Shown in pieces: positions 6,700-14,079 of a DNA stretch of 16,240 nucleotides. Numbering within the stretch: the stretch's first letter is position 1; each line of letters opens with the position of its first letter. The notes under the pieces were generated by a model. It was given only the letters and a program-made list of their open reading frames with translations, had not been told where the DNA came from and did no database searches. This DNA comes from CAZUGH01 sp964619785 (GTDB taxonomy: Bacteria; Bacillota; Clostridia; Lachnospirales; Lachnospiraceae). Both the position numbers and the translations under genes were made by a program. The stretch is taken from positions 1 through 16,240 of the forward strand of contig CAZUGH010000041.1 in assembly GCA_964619785.1 (NCBI GenBank), read 5' to 3'.

Positions 6700-7398
6700 A
6701 TGGCTAAGAGAGTATTAGTTGTCGATGATGAGAAGTTGATTGTTAAGGGAATTCGTTTTAGTTTAGAGCAGGATGGCATGGAAGTTGATTGTGCTTATGA
6801 TGGAGAAGAGGCTTTTGAAGCAGCGAAAGCAAATCATTATGATTTGATTTTACTCGATGTTATGCTTCCTAAGATGACAGGGTTTGAGGTTTGTCAGCAG
6901 ATTCGTGAGTTCTCACAGGTGCCTATCATCATGCTGACGGCTAAAGGGGATGACATGGACAAGATACTTGGGTTAGAGTATGGTGCTGATGACTATATTA
7001 CGAAGCCATTTAATATCCTTGAGGTTAAAGCAAGAATTAAAGCGATTATTCGTCGTAGCTCTTCAAAGTCTGATTTAGAGAAGGAAGAGAATCCAATTCT
7101 CACCTTTGGTATTATGAAAGTAGATGTAGATAGTAGAAGAGTTTTTCTTGAAGAGAAGGAAGTAAATCTTACTGCCAAAGAGTTTGATCTTCTTGAATTA
7201 TTGATGAATCATCCTAATAAGGTATATGGAAGAGAGAAATTGTTAAATGACGTGTGGGGATACGAGTATCCAGGTGATGTGCGTACGGTAGATGTACACA
7301 TTCGTCGTCTGCGCGAGAAGATTGAATCGAACCCAAGTGAACCGAATTATATACATACAAAATGGGGTGTTGGTTATTATTTCCAGAATAGAAGCTGA
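6700..7398 (+). CDS. OmpR/PhoB-family response regulator
   Basis: This is a DNA-binding regulator switched on by phosphorylation from the adjacent kinase. The 232 residues contain a receiver domain (about 1-120) with the acidic pair Asp9-Asp10, phosphorylation site Asp53 in LLDVMLP, Thr80 and Lys102 in ITKPF. A winged-helix output domain follows (about 130-230) with LTAKEFDLLELL and VDVHIRRLREKI. AAGGGATGG at 6681-6689 serves as ribosome binding site. It starts 29 bases after comEA and overlaps the kinase gene by about 32 bases. Receiver and output resemble the PhoP/WalR/MtrA group. Its targets are unknown; comEA and comEC are plausible candidates only because they share the operon. Confidence 0.93.
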   Translation: MAKRVLVVDDEKLIVKGIRFSLEQDGMEVDCAYDGEEAFEAAKANHYDLILLDVMLPKMTGFEVCQQIREFSQVPIIMLTAKGDDMDKILGLEYGADDYITKPFNILEVKARIKAIIRRSSSKSDLEKEENPILTFGIMKVDVDSRRVFLEEKEVNLTAKEFDLLELLMNHPNKVYGREKLLNDVWGYEYPGDVRTVDVHIRRLREKIESNPSEPNYIHTKWGVGYYFQNRS

Positions 7399-8809
7399 GC
7401 TTAAGAAAATTCATAGCCTTCGTATTCAGAGTTTAGTTGTATTGATATTGATTGGTATGATTCCAATTATGATACTGACGGTGATTGTCTCTACGACATA
7501 TCGTCAGAAAGCAATATCACAGAGAGTATCGGATCTCCAGGCGAGAGGAGCGGTGCTCTCTAATCTTGTGTTATCCTCAGGGTTTCTGACCAATGAAGAT
7601 ACGGCAGAGGTAGAGTCTGAGATGACGCAGATTTCTGATATTTATGGTGGTCGAATTATGATTTTGAATTCTGACCTCTACATTATGAGAGATACGTATG
7701 GACTTGAAGAAGGCAAGGTCATGGTTGCACCGGATGTGATTAAGTGTATTGAAGGCAAAGAGATTCGCATCGTGAACCAGACCGCGAACAATATAGAGAT
7801 TATTATGCCATTACTGAGTAGTGCGAAGAAGACAGTGTCTGGTGTTATTGTGATGAATTTTTCTTCTACCAATCTGGTGAAAATGTTCGATGAGATGGCT
7901 AGTGTGTCGCAGACGATGCTTGTTGTATTAGGTATCGTGATTTTAGTAGTGGCGATTTTTTATAGTAAACAAGTTGTCGTTCCTCTAAAGAAGGTAAATG
8001 TGGCGATTGATCATATTACAGATGGTTATCTAGATGATACGGTTGAACTGGCGGGATTTAACGAGTTGGAGGATATATCCGAATCCTTTAATCAGATGAC
8101 AGCCATGTTGCATAATCTAGAAGATGCCAGGCAGGAATTTGTATCCAATGTGTCGCATGAGTTGAAGACTCCGATTACCTCGATTAAAGTTCTTGCAGAT
8201 AGTCTGATTATGCAGGATGAAGCTCCGGTTGAGATGTATCGCGAGTTCATGGGAGATATTAATGATGAGTTGGAACGATTAACGAAGATTATCAATGATT
8301 TACTTTCTCTCGTTAAGATGGATAAGAATGCGTCGACCATGGCGGTGGAAGAGGTCAATGTCAACGAGTTCTTAGAGACGATTTTAAAGCGATTAAGACC
8401 AATTGCAGATATGCGTAATATTGAGTTGACATATGAGAGTCTGCGACCAGTAAATGCGCAGATTGACCCAGTTAAGATGAGCATGGCATTTTCTAATTTA
8501 ATAGAAAATGCTATCAAATACAATTTTGATGATGGATGGGTAAGAGTATCATTAAATGCGGACCATAAATTTTTCTATCTTAAGGTATCTGATTCTGGAG
8601 TGGGTATTCCTGAGGATTTGCAGGACCATATTTTCGAACGCTTTTATCGTGTTGACAAAGCACGTTCTCGTGATACAGGAGGGAATGGTTTGGGATTGGC
8701 AATTACTCGTAATGCAATCCTTCTTCATCGAGGTTCGATTAAGGTGCACAGCGTAGAAGGCCAGGGAACTACATTTAATATACGAATTCCTTTGTCTTAT
8801 TTGGAATAG
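7367..8809 (+). CDS. Membrane sensor histidine kinase
   Basis: Partner kinase of the upstream regulator. Starting at GTG 7367 the product has 480 residues: membrane segment 1 (about 23-42), an outside sensor region of about 140 residues, membrane segment 2 (about 184-203), HAMP (about 205-255), the phospho-acceptor His264 in VSHELKTPITS, the N box with Asn381 in NLIENAIKY, DSGVGIP (409-415) and GNGLGLA (439 on). All catalytic motifs are intact, of the PhoR/WalK type. The start is uncertain. An ATG at 7292 would overlap the regulator by 107 bases and add an unlikely arginine-rich leader. GTG 7367 or TTG 7370, inside the last codons of the regulator gene, fit better and imply translational coupling. 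The sensor region has no motif I recognise. Confidence 0.9.
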   Translation: MLVIISRIEAELKKIHSLRIQSLVVLILIGMIPIMILTVIVSTTYRQKAISQRVSDLQARGAVLSNLVLSSGFLTNEDTAEVESEMTQISDIYGGRIMILNSDLYIMRDTYGLEEGKVMVAPDVIKCIEGKEIRIVNQTANNIEIIMPLLSSAKKTVSGVIVMNFSSTNLVKMFDEMASVSQTMLVVLGIVILVVAIFYSKQVVVPLKKVNVAIDHITDGYLDDTVELAGFNELEDISESFNQMTAMLHNLEDARQEFVSNVSHELKTPITSIKVLADSLIMQDEAPVEMYREFMGDINDELERLTKIINDLLSLVKMDKNASTMAVEEVNVNEFLETILKRLRPIADMRNIELTYESLRPVNAQIDPVKMSMAFSNLIENAIKYNFDDGWVRVSLNADHKFFYLKVSDSGVGIPEDLQDHIFERFYRVDKARSRDTGGNGLGLAITRNAILLHRGSIKVHSVEGQGTTFNIRIPLSYLE

Positions 8810-8818
8810 GAGGTAGAG

Positions 8819-9811
8819 ATGAAACGTATCCTATTATTGCTATTTATATTTCTAGCATGTAGTCTGACTGGTTGCGGCCAGAAAGAAGAGAAGCTAGGAG
8901 CAAATGAATACTATATATATTATACCAAGAATGATTTCTCTGAGTTAATCAAAGAGAAGCACAAAGCGAAGACGCAGAAGGACCATACGGAGGCGCTTGT
9001 TGATGAACTTATCGCTGCACTGAAAAAGCCAGTTGGCGACAGCAGCCTTCATGCAGCACTTGGCGATGATTGCAAAATTGTTGATTATCAGATTATTGAG
9101 GGCAAGATGTCCATTAATTTTGATGTGAATTATAGTAGTTTAATTGGAGTAGAGGAAATCATGCATCGGGCTGCTATCGTTAAGACGCTGACACAGGTGC
9201 CAGCGGTTGAAGCGATAGAATTTTTGGTGGATGACCAACCACTTTTGATTAACAAGAATGCCGTTGGCTATATGACGAGTGAAGACTTTATCGAGAACAT
9301 CGGTGGCAATGGAACGAGTAAGACAACATCTGTTTCGATGTATTATTCGAATGCAGATGGCTCAAAATTAGTTGAGGTACCTTCTAAGATTACCTATGAC
9401 TCGACGATTCCACTAGGGCAGCTGATGGTTGAGGAATTGATGAAGGGTCCAGAGGGTGTTAAAAATCTGTCAGTTAAGGGACTACAGAAGACAATTCCAG
9501 AGAACACCGTGTTAAACGGTATGACAATCCGTGATAATGTGTGTTATGTTGATTTGAGTAAGGAATTTACCAATGTGCTACCTAGTATATCAAGTGAAGT
9601 GACCGTATATTCGGTTGTAAATTTGCTTGTTGAATTACCAAATGTAAATAAGGTGCAGTTTACAATTGAGGGAGAGCAGATTAGTAAGTTTGGTGATATG
9701 GATTTTAGCCAGGCATTTGAACGTAATTTAGATGTAGTAGAGACACAGAATACCAACGTCAATACAAGTGTTACAATTGATGCTGATGCAGAGTTAGAAA
9801 CCGAGGAATAG
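8819..9811 (+). CDS. GerMN-domain lipoprotein
   Basis: The 330-residue product starts with a lipoprotein signal, and LTGC places the lipid-modified Cys at residue 19, so it should sit on the outer face of the cytoplasmic membrane. Two GerMN-like repeats follow, at about 50-155 (SINFDVNYSSLIGVEE) and 170-300 (VCYVDLSKEF, then VVNLLVELPNVNKVQFTIEGE). GerMN domains are known from GerM of spores and from LpqB beside MtrAB in actinobacteria. Its ribosome binding site AGGAGG spans the kinase stop codon, with a 9-base gap; comEC starts directly after its stop codon. The acidic tail (DADAELETEE) is unusual. A role in signalling with the adjacent kinase is inferred from context; a sporulation role is an alternative. 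Confidence 0.85.
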   Translation: MKRILLLLFIFLACSLTGCGQKEEKLGANEYYIYYTKNDFSELIKEKHKAKTQKDHTEALVDELIAALKKPVGDSSLHAALGDDCKIVDYQIIEGKMSINFDVNYSSLIGVEEIMHRAAIVKTLTQVPAVEAIEFLVDDQPLLINKNAVGYMTSEDFIENIGGNGTSKTTSVSMYYSNADGSKLVEVPSKITYDSTIPLGQLMVEELMKGPEGVKNLSVKGLQKTIPENTVLNGMTIRDNVCYVDLSKEFTNVLPSISSEVTVYSVVNLLVELPNVNKVQFTIEGEQISKFGDMDFSQAFERNLDVVETQNTNVNTSVTIDADAELETEE

Positions 9812-11989
9812 ATGAGAAGACGTCCTATGATTGGCGTGCTTGCATTGTTTCTTGTGATTATCATAGCATGGTGGCACTGGGGTAGGCCACCCTATCAGAA
9901 GTTAGAGATTGATCAGGGTGTTATCACTGGTGCTGTTGATGCAATCCAGACGGGTTCTTCTAGTGAACGGCTTATTCTAGAAGATGTCGTAATCGAAACA
10001 ACGGACAAGCAGGATGCCAGGCAGATTCGCTGCCATCAAGTAATTGTGTACAACAATTCAGAAGGTACACTTTTTACCCAAGTTAAGTTGGGTAATATCA
10101 TACATCTAGAGGGAACGGTCAGTTCCCTCTCTATACCGGGAAATCCCGGACAATTCAATGAATATGAGTATTACAGACAATTAAATATTGATTACAAGAT
10201 TTTTCCAGAACAAATCAGGGTTGTTAACCCTGGGTATGATAAGGTGAGCCAATGGTTGTGGGAATGCAGGAAAAAGCTATGTCAGGTGGTAGAAGAGACA
10301 TTGCCAGAAAACGATGCCGGAATACTAAGTGCTATGTTATTCGGGGAAAAGTCGGCGCTGCCAGAAGATACAAAATTGTTATATCAAAGAAGTGGGATTT
10401 CGCATTTGCTGGCGATATCGGGACTTCATGTAACAATTCTAGGTGGGGCATTGTTCTTCTTTCTTAGGAAATACATCATGAAAATGCAATGGGCCGCATT
10501 GTTTACCATTCTAATACTTATCTTATATGGGGAACTCACGGGTTTTAGTATTGCTACTAGTCGAGCGGTTATCATGATGATTTGTATGTTGTCAGCTCGA
10601 GTATTAGGCCGTTCCTATGATGTGATATCTGCGATGTGCCTTGCGGCAATCATAACTTTGCTGCAGCAACCATTTTCCCTGTTTCAACCGGGTATGTTGC
10701 TGTCTTATGGAACTGTGTTAGGTATTTACTTTTTGACCCCAATCTTCGAAGAAAAGTTAAATTTAGGACAGAAGGAGGATATATGGGGCAAATCAATTGT
10801 GAACATACTACGGACTTTTCTTGCGAGCTTTAGTGCAACCATCACGACATTACCAATTGTCTTATGGAGCTATTATGAGGTTCCGACGTATAGCTGTTTA
10901 CTGAATCTATTGGTTATGCCATTTGTGACAGTAGTCGTCGGTTTTGGATTCATGGGAGCACTTCTTGGAATGGTTTGGACACCATTTGGACAGTTTTTTA
11001 TGGGGACTGTGCATTATGTCTTGCAGTACTATGAGGTGCTGTGTGGATTGAATGCACAATTGCCAGGTGCAAGCTGGAATCCAGGACAGCCGTTAGGATG
11101 GCAGCTTCTTATATATTACGTGGGGCTGGGTCTATTTATTATATTGTGGCGGAGGAGAAGAGGTGTCTACAGTCTGTTGCTTCTGCTCGTGTTATTGGTG
11201 CCTCGAACAGAACCTGCGATGGAATTTACAATGCTAGATGTAGGGCAAGGAGACGGCCTGTTCACTCGCTCGGGTGGGCAAACGATGCTAATGGATGGAG
11301 GGAGTTCCGATGTAAAAGAAGTTGGCAAATATAGAATTCGACCTTTCCTTAAGTGGCATGGGACAAGTAAAATTGATGTGATATGTATCAGCCATCCAGA
11401 TAGCGACCATGTTAGCGGCCTGTTGGAATTAATTGAGAATGCGGATGCGTTTGGATTAGATATTGGCAAGGTGCTGCTTCCAGGTATTGAAAAACCGGAT
11501 CAGGCATATTTGGAATTGGAGAAGAAGATTCAAAAAGCAGGAGTCCCAATCTTGAAAATATGTGCTGGCGATACATTTTCCTGTGGGTCCATGTCATTTC
11601 GGTGCGTGTATCCTACACCGGACACATCTTGTGAAGATCCGAATGAGTATTCGATGGTACTAGAGGGAGTGATGAAGAATTTTTCGCTTTTATTAACCGG
11701 CGACCTTGGGGTTGAAGGCGAGAAAATGATCATACCGGAATTGGGGCATATTGATGTGTTGAAGGTGGGACATCACGGCTCTAAGAATTCTACATCGACA
11801 GATTTATTAGAGGAGATAGACCCAGAGATAGCTATTGTATCTGTAGGACTCAAAAATAGATATGGACATCCAAGTAAGGAGACAATGGAGCGACTTCGGG
11901 AGTCACAAACCAAAATGTGGTGTACGAAAGATGTGGGTGCAATCACAGTGACAAGTGATGGGGAAAAGTATAAGTGTAGAAATGATTGA
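9812..11989 (+). CDS. comEC: DNA internalization-related competence protein ComEC/Rec2
   Basis: ComEC is the polytopic membrane channel through which a single DNA strand enters the cell in transformation. The 725 residues show an N-terminal membrane segment (7-22), a DUF4131/OB-like outside domain (about 30-140), a competence domain with many membrane segments (about 160-455; GISHLLAISGLHVTILGG is the family signature) and a C-terminal metallo-beta-lactamase domain. The latter has LDVGQGDG, HPDSDH (528-533), LLTGDLG and VGHHGSKNS with His654-His655, so the metal site and presumed nuclease function look intact. It follows the lipoprotein gene with no gap; GAGGA at 9803-9807 is its binding site. 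comEB, usual between comEA and comEC in bacilli, is absent. The outside-domain coding region is rich in perfect inverted repeats. Confidence 0.93.
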   Translation: MRRRPMIGVLALFLVIIIAWWHWGRPPYQKLEIDQGVITGAVDAIQTGSSSERLILEDVVIETTDKQDARQIRCHQVIVYNNSEGTLFTQVKLGNIIHLEGTVSSLSIPGNPGQFNEYEYYRQLNIDYKIFPEQIRVVNPGYDKVSQWLWECRKKLCQVVEETLPENDAGILSAMLFGEKSALPEDTKLLYQRSGISHLLAISGLHVTILGGALFFFLRKYIMKMQWAALFTILILILYGELTGFSIATSRAVIMMICMLSARVLGRSYDVISAMCLAAIITLLQQPFSLFQPGMLLSYGTVLGIYFLTPIFEEKLNLGQKEDIWGKSIVNILRTFLASFSATITTLPIVLWSYYEVPTYSCLLNLLVMPFVTVVVGFGFMGALLGMVWTPFGQFFMGTVHYVLQYYEVLCGLNAQLPGASWNPGQPLGWQLLIYYVGLGLFIILWRRRRGVYSLLLLLVLLVPRTEPAMEFTMLDVGQGDGLFTRSGGQTMLMDGGSSDVKEVGKYRIRPFLKWHGTSKIDVICISHPDSDHVSGLLELIENADAFGLDIGKVLLPGIEKPDQAYLELEKKIQKAGVPILKICAGDTFSCGSMSFRCVYPTPDTSCEDPNEYSMVLEGVMKNFSLLLTGDLGVEGEKMIIPELGHIDVLKVGHHGSKNSTSTDLLEEIDPEIAIVSVGLKNRYGHPSKETMERLRESQTKMWCTKDVGAITVTSDGEKYKCRND
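9957..10232 (+). repeat. Cluster of perfect inverted repeats inside comEC
   Basis: Seven potential stem-loops follow one another within 276 coding bases. The stems are CTTCTAG (9957-9963/9977-9983), GGCAG (10020-10024/10030-10034), AATTGT (10042-10047/10053-10058), TTACCCAA (10074-10081/10088-10095), AGAGGGAAC (10108-10116/10122-10130), CCGGG (10136-10140/10145-10149) and CAGGGTT (10216-10222/10226-10232). All stems are perfect. None is followed by a T-tract, so they are not intrinsic terminators. The 9-, 8- and 7-base stems so close together exceed casual expectation for coding DNA. Function is unknown. Confidence 0.6.
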
Positions 11990-12015
11990 TAAATATACGG
12001 CGAACGTGATATAAT
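11986..12015 (+). promoter_or_regulatory. Promoter of holA
   Basis: TTGATA (11986-11991), which overlaps the comEC stop codon, and a perfect TATAAT (12010-12015) are 18 bases apart. Transcription would start near 12022, about 24 bases before holA. This would free the essential replication gene from control of the competence operon upstream. Confidence 0.55.
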
Positions 12016-12045
12016 TAGTATAAAATTGATTGACAGAGGTAGCTT

Positions 12046-13014
12046 ATGCAGACAATAGATGCAGAATTAGACACGGGACAGATATCCCGGTTTCATTTGA
12101 TATATGGCGAAGAACGTTTTATGGTGAGGCATTATCGCAATGCGCTTGTGAAGGCTCTTAGAATGGAAGAGGATGAGATGAATTGCTCTCGCTATGAAGG
12201 CGATGACGTGAATCTATCGGAGATTATGGATGTAGGACAGACTCTTCCCTTTTTTGCAGAGAAACGTTTGATTGTGATTCAAGATAGTGGACTGTTCAAG
12301 TCGTCGAATGATATGGCGGACATGTTGCCAGCGATGTCAGAGGTGACTTATGTTGTGTTCGTCGAGAAGGAAGTTGACAAGCGTAACCGGTTGTATAAGT
12401 ATGTTCAAAAGAACGGATGCGTGACGGAAGCGAAGGAGGAGAGCCAGCCGAGACTGATGAACTGGGTAGCTGGTTATCTGAAGAAAGCGGGCAGGTCGAT
12501 TTCTAAGAATACCGTGCAAACATTTCTTATGAAAGTTGGCAATAGCATGGAAGTTCTAATGAACGAGATGGAGAAGCTGATTGCTTATACAGACGGGCGT
12601 GATACGATAGAATTAGAAGATATTGATGCGGTGTGCACAGCACAAATAACGGGGAAAATATTTGATATGGTAGATGCGGTATCGTCGCAGAATACGAAGA
12701 GAGCATTGGAACTCTATCATGATTTGTTAGAACTGAAAGAACCACCGATGCGAATTCTATTCCTATTCACAAGACAGGTCAATATTATGTTACAGGTAAT
12801 TGAACTTCAGAAAAAGGGAAACGCACGTGATGATATTGCAAAAAAATGTGGAATACCACCATTTGCAGTGAATAAATATCAGAATCAAGGGAAGAATTTT
12901 GGTAGAGAAGGGCTCATACGAATGCTAAATCATTGTGTCGAGTTAGAAGAATCCGTCAAGACAGGTCGATTGACAGACCAGTTGGCAGTCGAACTATTTA
13001 TCATGGGAAATTAG
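12046..13014 (+). CDS. holA: DNA polymerase III delta subunit
   Basis: HolA (delta) is the clamp-loader subunit that opens the sliding-clamp ring at primed DNA; it is part of the replisome. The 322 residues begin with the family segment FHLIYGEERFMVRHYRNAL (residues 17-35). They continue with LPFFAEKRLIVIQ, the middle domain around MLPAMSEVTYVVFVEKEVDKR, and the C-terminal collar-type helices with ELKEPPMRILFLFTRQ, all typical of the family. No Walker motif is expected in delta. AGAGGT about 6 bases before the ATG at 12046 supports the start. The comEC-holA order is common in Bacillota. A tRNA promoter begins directly after its stop codon. Confidence 0.92.
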   Translation: MQTIDAELDTGQISRFHLIYGEERFMVRHYRNALVKALRMEEDEMNCSRYEGDDVNLSEIMDVGQTLPFFAEKRLIVIQDSGLFKSSNDMADMLPAMSEVTYVVFVEKEVDKRNRLYKYVQKNGCVTEAKEESQPRLMNWVAGYLKKAGRSISKNTVQTFLMKVGNSMEVLMNEMEKLIAYTDGRDTIELEDIDAVCTAQITGKIFDMVDAVSSQNTKRALELYHDLLELKEPPMRILFLFTRQVNIMLQVIELQKKGNARDDIAKKCGIPPFAVNKYQNQGKNFGREGLIRMLNHCVELEESVKTGRLTDQLAVELFIMGN

Positions 13015-13043
13015 TTGACAAAATGGCTGAAAAATGGTATAAA
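13015..13043 (+). promoter_or_regulatory. Promoter of tRNA-Ser
   Basis: A perfect TTGACA (13015-13020) begins on the base after the holA stop codon and is 17 bases from TATAAA (13038-13043). Start of transcription would be near 13050, about 13 bases before the tRNA. Of the promoters in this window it is the closest to consensus, as expected for a stable RNA. Confidence 0.75.
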
Positions 13044-13062
13044 TTAAAAGTATGATTTACAT

Positions 13063-13148
13063 GGAGACGTATCGAAGTGGTCATAACGAGAACGACTCGA
13101 AATCGTTTTGTCCTCCGGGGCACATGGGTTCGAATCCCATCGTCTCCG
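13063..13148 (+). tRNA. tRNA-Ser, anticodon CGA (codon UCG)
   Basis: The 86-base gene folds as a class II tRNA. The acceptor stem is GGAGACG (13063-13069) with CGTCTCC (13141-13147) and discriminator G13148. The D arm is closed by TCG/CGA. The anticodon stem is AACGA/TCGTT with loop CTCGAAA (13096-13102), giving anticodon CGA at 13098-13100. A long variable arm follows, then the T arm ATGGG-TTCGAAT-CCCAT. The long variable arm is characteristic of serine tRNA. CCA is not encoded (TTA follows), so it must be added after transcription. It has its own promoter and terminator. Confidence 0.95.
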
Positions 13149-13154
13149 TTACTT

Positions 13155-13186
13155 ATAAACCGCAATTTGCTGCGGTTTATTTTTTT
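13155..13186 (+). terminator. Intrinsic terminator after tRNA-Ser
   Basis: ATAAACCGCA (13155-13164) pairs perfectly with TGCGGTTTAT (13171-13180) over ten bases with a 6-base loop, followed by an unbroken T-run to 13186. It ends the tRNA transcript and any holA read-through. There is no T-tract on the other strand, so it probably does not stop the convergent sirtuin transcript. Confidence 0.9.
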
Positions 13187-13210
13187 GCAAAGAGCTCACG
13201 TTACATAACT

Positions 13211-13930
13211 TTAGAAAATATTTACAGCAGCATCAAGCACCTCGCCAATTGATTCAGATATCACGAGGTTGGCATGTGAATCACGACTTGTAGAAGACTT
13301 GTTGATGAGGACTAGCTTGTTGCCATGATAGTAATCAATCAATCCGGCGGCTGGATAGACAGCAAGAGAAGTTCCTCCGATGATGAGCATATCAGCATTT
13401 TCAATGTAGTGAACGGACTCAGATAAGATATCCTGGTCGAGACCCTCTTCATATAAGACAACATCGGGCTTGATTACTCCACCGCATTCACAGGTGGGAA
13501 GACCCGTTTGAGACATCACATCCTCTAAAGAATGAAATTTGTGACACTTCATACAGTAATTGCGTAAGACAGAACCATGCAATTCAAGGACTTTCTTACT
13601 ACCTGCTTTTTGGTGAAGCCCATCAATGTTCTGCGTAATAACAGCTTTAAGCTTACCTGCTTGCTCTAATTTTGCCAGCGCGAGGTGAGCTTTATTGGGA
13701 TTTGCATCAGGGAAAATCATCCGATCGCGATAGAAGCGATAGAATTCTTCCGTATTCTTCATAAAAAACGAATGACTTAGAATTGTCTCAGGTGGATAAT
13801 CGTACTCCTGATTATATAATCCGTCCACACTACGAAAATCTGGAATCTTGCTCTCAGTCGAGACACCAGCCCCACCAAAGAATACAATATTGTTACATTC
13901 TTCAATCCATTTCCTTAATTGATTTAACAT
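13211..13930 (-). CDS. cobB: NAD-dependent protein deacylase, sirtuin (Sir2/CobB family)
   Basis: Sirtuins remove acyl groups, chiefly acetyl, from protein lysines while consuming NAD. The 239 residues carry the NAD motif GGAGVSTESKIPDFRS (19-34), TQNIDGLH (99-106), catalytic His118 in LELHGS and four zinc-binding cysteines (126, 129, 147, 149; spaced CxxC and CxC). GTSLAVYPAAGL is the second NAD-binding segment. At the place where desuccinylase-type enzymes have Tyr-x-x-Arg, my hand alignment reads YRFY (64-67), so plain deacetylation is the likelier activity. The ATG at 13930-13928 follows an AAAGGTGG site on the minus strand. The gene converges on the tRNA and diverges from a GNAT acetyltransferase. 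Confidence 0.94.
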   Translation of the reverse strand: MLNQLRKWIEECNNIVFFGGAGVSTESKIPDFRSVDGLYNQEYDYPPETILSHSFFMKNTEEFYRFYRDRMIFPDANPNKAHLALAKLEQAGKLKAVITQNIDGLHQKAGSKKVLELHGSVLRNYCMKCHKFHSLEDVMSQTGLPTCECGGVIKPDVVLYEEGLDQDILSESVHYIENADMLIIGGTSLAVYPAAGLIDYYHGNKLVLINKSSTSRDSHANLVISESIGEVLDAAVNIF

Positions 13931-13955
13931 TGAACTACCACCTTTCTTACCTAGT

Positions 13956-13982
13956 ATTATACCACAAAACCAGATGAATCAA
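13956..13982 (-). promoter_or_regulatory. Promoter of the sirtuin gene (extended -10)
   Basis: On the minus strand a perfect TATAAT (complement of 13956-13961) is preceded by TGG, giving an extended -10 element. A possible -35, TTGATT (complement of 13977-13982), is only 15 bases away, which an extended -10 can tolerate. Transcription would start about 20 bases before the gene. Confidence 0.55.
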
Positions 13983-13999
13983 TAACATTATCGCTAGAG

Positions 14000-14028
14000 T
14001 TGCCAAAGGAAAAAGAAAATGATATATT
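14000..14028 (+). promoter_or_regulatory. Promoter of the GNAT gene
   Basis: TTGCCA (14000-14005) and TATATT (14023-14028) are 17 bases apart, placing the start near 14035 and leaving a leader of about 45 bases. The promoter is divergent from that of the sirtuin gene, with less than 20 bases between the two sets of elements. Confidence 0.55.
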
Positions 14029-14079
14029 AGTATATGTGAATATATACAGACATAGATGATAGAAAGGATTGAGTAATCT

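Noticed and set aside
7292..7366. ATG at 7292 as the kinase start
   Set aside because: It would overlap the regulator by 107 bases and add an arginine-rich leader unlike kinase N-termini. GTG 7367 is more sensible.
10108..10149. Intrinsic terminator inside comEC
   Set aside because: The two strong hairpins here are not followed by a T-run and the comEC frame continues intact with its later domains.
11041..11334. Plus-strand open frame of 97 codons inside comEC
   Set aside because: It is in another frame of comEC, spans conserved MBL-domain codons, and has no start signal or recognisable product.
13063..13210. tRNA-Ser as integration site of a mobile element
   Set aside because: No integrase gene and no repeated tRNA 3' end are seen downstream in the window. 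The adjacent genes look ordinary.
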